Assembly: GCA_023424015.1 (NCBI GenBank)
Contig: JAFAEM010000009.1
Coordinates: forward strand, 186,001 to 250,000
DNA from: Bacteroidota bacterium
GTDB taxonomy: Bacteria > Bacteroidota > Bacteroidia > Chitinophagales > Chitinophagaceae
Reading direction: 5' to 3'
Length of the DNA: 64,000 nt
Shown here piece after piece: positions 62,183 to 64,000 of this stretch. How positions within the stretch are numbered: the stretch's first letter is position 1; the number at the start of each line of letters is the position of its first letter. The notes under the pieces were generated by a model, which did no database searches, was not told the DNA's origin, and saw only the letters and a program-made list of their open reading frames with translations. A program made the position numbers and the translations under genes.

Positions 62183-62440
62183 GGAATTAGGAATTAGGGA
62201 TCATTATTGTCCGGGAAACGCTGGTGTACTATAAACCACGGCGGGCGCGGCGAGCACAGTGAAAGGCGTCTACGTGTTAAAAAATCTGCTATGGAGAACA
62301 GAACATGATGCTACTACTCCGCTGTGTGCGCTGTGGTTTCCTGACACATCGGGATATTTGAACTACGGCCAGCAAAGAAAACAGTCTCCAGGAAAAATGA
62401 AGCGAAGCCTCCCTAAAAGTAAAAAGTCATAGAAGCTACC
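62183..62440 (+). repeat. Dispersed non-coding repeat, copy B
   Basis: 258 bp that align with the reverse complement of 46604-46866. Both copies start with GGAATTAGGAATT-like words just after a stop codon and run in the same direction as the upstream gene. Small insertions and deletions separate well-matched blocks. No terminal inverted repeats or target duplications were seen. Confidence 0.88.
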
Positions 62441-62445
62441 TAAAA

Positions 62446-62476
62446 TTAGAGGCGGTCATAATTAGACCGCCCCTAA
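62446..62476. terminator. Hairpin between convergent genes
   Basis: TTAG-A-GGCGGTC and GACCGCC-C-CTAA form a 12-bp stem with one mismatch and a 7-nt loop. There is no T-tract on either strand, so it may end transcription weakly or act as an mRNA 3' block. Confidence 0.55.
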
Positions 62477-62577
62477 ACAGGCTGACATAAAGCCGCCTAA
62501 AAACCAATATTAAGAAAAAGCCAAGAATTCACTGGTTCTTAACTCAGAATCTATAGGGTCCCAATTACACCAGGAAA

Positions 62578-63978
62578 TCACTTCCCGTACCCTAATATCT
62601 TGAGCATGCTCTGCGCGGTTTGCTGTTTGGCATATAACCAGTCCACGATCTTCCCATTGCGGTCATAATCCAGCAGTACATGTTTGGGTGATGGTATCAG
62701 GCAGTGCTTGATGCCACCATAACCGCTGATCTGGTCCTGGTAGGCGCCGGTATGGAAGAATCCGACATAAAGTGGCTCGCCATTATTTATTTTCGGAAGA
62801 AAGACCTCGTTGATATGTTCTTCTGAGTCGTAGTAGTCATGACTGTCGCAGGTGATACCTCCCAGCACAACACGCTGGTAATCCTGGTCCCATTTATTAA
62901 CAGGCAGCATCAGGAATTTTTCACCGATCCCCCAGGTATCGGGTAAAGTCGTGATGAATGAGGAGTCGATCATATACCAGGTTTCACGGTCGTTCTGTAC
63001 CTTCTCCCCTATCACACTGTAAATATGCGCCATGCTTTCACCCACCGTATAGCTTCCAAATTCAGTGAAGATATTTGGCATGGGAACTTTCGCTTTTTTA
63101 CACGCCACTTTTATATTGCGTACGATCTCATTGATCATAAACTGGTAGTCATATTCAAAGCCCAGTGAGTGCTTGATCGGGAATCCGCCACCTATATTGA
63201 TAGAATCCAGTTCGGGGCAGATCTTTTTCAACTGGCAATAGAGATTGATGATCTTATTCAGTTCACTCCAGTAATAGATATCGTCCTTGATACCTTTGTT
63301 CAGGAAAATATGCAACATCTTCAACTGGAACTTGCTTTCATATCCTTCAATCCTGTCGACATAAAACTCCAGGATATCTTTGGCGCGGATACCCAGCCGG
63401 GAAGTATAAAATGGGAAACTCGGTTCCTCTTCCGCTGCCACCCGGATGCCGAGTTTGAAAGGCGCCCTTACGGTTTTTGCATATTCCTTTAATTCTTCTT
63501 TATTGTCCAGTACCGGGATCACGTTGGAAAACCCGCTATTGATCAGGCTGGCAATACGACGCGTATATTCTTTTTGTTTATAACCATTACATACGATATG
63601 AATATCCTTGGTGATCTTCTTTTTTTCATACAATTTCTTGATAATATCGATATCGTAGGCATAAGAGGTTTCAAGATGGATCTCGTTTTTTAGCGCCTGT
63701 TCAACCACGAAAGAAAAATGCGAACTCTTGGTACAGTAGCAATAAAAATATTTGCCTTCATATTTGTGTTTTTTAAACGCATTGGCAAACATTGTTTTCG
63801 CCTTTTGTATCTGCATGCTGATCTTGGGAAGAAAACTGATCTTTAACGGGGTACCGTATTTGTCGATCAGGCCTTTAATGTCTACCCCGTTGTATTGGAG
63901 GTAGCCATTCTTCACTTCAAAACCTTCCTGGGGAAAGTTAAAGGTCTGCTGTACGAGATCCTGGTAAGAGTTTGTCAT
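62578..63978 (-). CDS. speA: PLP-dependent decarboxylase, arginine decarboxylase-like
   Basis: A 466-residue fold-type III PLP enzyme of the Orn/Lys/Arg decarboxylase group 2. The PLP Lys is probably Lys84 in YCYCTKSSHFSF; the phosphate-binding glycines are NIGGGFPI; the late catalytic Cys is in GGITCDSHDYYD. The sequence resembles the shorter arginine decarboxylases of Chitinophagaceae more than diaminopimelate decarboxylase, which suggests agmatine and polyamine synthesis. It lacks the extra domains of the 630-residue SpeA forms. The start is at 63978, 22 bp from the window edge, so its promoter is outside. Confidence 0.8.
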   Translation of the reverse strand: MTNSYQDLVQQTFNFPQEGFEVKNGYLQYNGVDIKGLIDKYGTPLKISFLPKISMQIQKAKTMFANAFKKHKYEGKYFYCYCTKSSHFSFVVEQALKNEIHLETSYAYDIDIIKKLYEKKKITKDIHIVCNGYKQKEYTRRIASLINSGFSNVIPVLDNKEELKEYAKTVRAPFKLGIRVAAEEEPSFPFYTSRLGIRAKDILEFYVDRIEGYESKFQLKMLHIFLNKGIKDDIYYWSELNKIINLYCQLKKICPELDSINIGGGFPIKHSLGFEYDYQFMINEIVRNIKVACKKAKVPMPNIFTEFGSYTVGESMAHIYSVIGEKVQNDRETWYMIDSSFITTLPDTWGIGEKFLMLPVNKWDQDYQRVVLGGITCDSHDYYDSEEHINEVFLPKINNGEPLYVGFFHTGAYQDQISGYGGIKHCLIPSPKHVLLDYDRNGKIVDWLYAKQQTAQSMLKILGYGK

Positions 63979-64000
63979 TTAGGTGTCGTGGTGATAATTG

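Larger units (their letters stand above)
62168..62577. other. Intergenic region with dispersed repeat and hairpin
   Basis: A 410-bp gap between the small lipoprotein and the arginine decarboxylase-like gene (convergent). It holds repeat copy B (62183-62440), the hairpin at 62446-62476, and several CCTAAA words at about 62411, 62439, 62472 and 62497. I see no reading frame. Confidence 0.75.

Overview
The window is chromosomal DNA of a Bacteroidota bacterium, most likely a member of the Chitinophagaceae/Chitinophagales. The case rests on -7 boxes of the TAnnTTTG type with a TTTG about 19 bases upstream, an almost complete lack of Shine-Dalgarno sequences, many short lipoproteins, a short RpoD (285 aa), and lineage-typical families: the DoxX/thioredoxin BT_3928 family, DUF2027-Smr, DUF3822, DUF1599, PafA-type phosphatase, and a recF-DUF721 pair. 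Genes are dense and mostly housekeeping. I see no prophage, insertion sequence, CRISPR array, tRNA or rRNA.

Layout. 1-7.5 kb: 3' part of an NrnA-type phosphoesterase, an FKBP lipoprotein, folP, DUF1599, a block of short repeats, a DoxX-like protein, an orphan OppB-type permease, an SMP-30 lipoprotein and a CBS protein. 7.5-17 kb: DUF721-recF facing pdhA, then a TPR protein, ribH, a CCG-domain protein, an EVE protein, a sirtuin, a saccharopine-dehydrogenase-like enzyme, a beta-barrel protein and a GYF_2 membrane protein. 17-29.5 kb: gyrA, a TPR protein, an orphan response regulator, a patch of two decayed genes, a PafA-like phosphatase, a lipoprotein version of the SAM-hydrolase (DUF62) family, serA and a beta-lactamase-fold hydrolase. 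29.5-40.5 kb: a TonB-dependent receptor, an esterase-like hydrolase, a LytTR two-component pair, a lipoprotein, a vanadium-haloperoxidase-fold protein lacking its usual active-site residues, a NAD(P)HX repair enzyme and a PAP2 phosphatase. 40.5-49.6 kb: a K+-dependent-type membrane pyrophosphatase, a BlaI/M56 regulator-protease pair with an operator inside its promoter, DUF2027-Smr, an APC permease and a polyprenyl synthase. 49.6-59 kb: a minus-strand run of rnr, lpxK, 5-formyl-THF cyclo-ligase, rsmD, DUF3822, folB, trxB, rpoD, lgt and a bacilliredoxin. 59-64 kb: hsp20, secreted proteins of unknown role and an arginine-decarboxylase-like enzyme.

Genes that belong together: folP, folB and the cyclo-ligase serve folate metabolism but lie in different units; lpxK, lgt, the polyprenyl synthase and PAP2 serve the envelope; recF/DUF721 and gyrA serve replication. 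The LytTR pair and the BlaI/M56 pair are the clear local regulatory modules.

I found no obviously new multi-gene defence or mobile system. The most unusual signals are small: a 38-bp perfect palindrome inside ribH that encodes the same peptide on both strands; a non-coding repeat of about 260 bp present twice in opposite orientation; a haloperoxidase-fold protein with replaced catalytic residues; a lipoprotein SAM hydrolase; unusual residues in the GyrA quinolone pocket; and several families of word-like repeats sitting just after stop codons.
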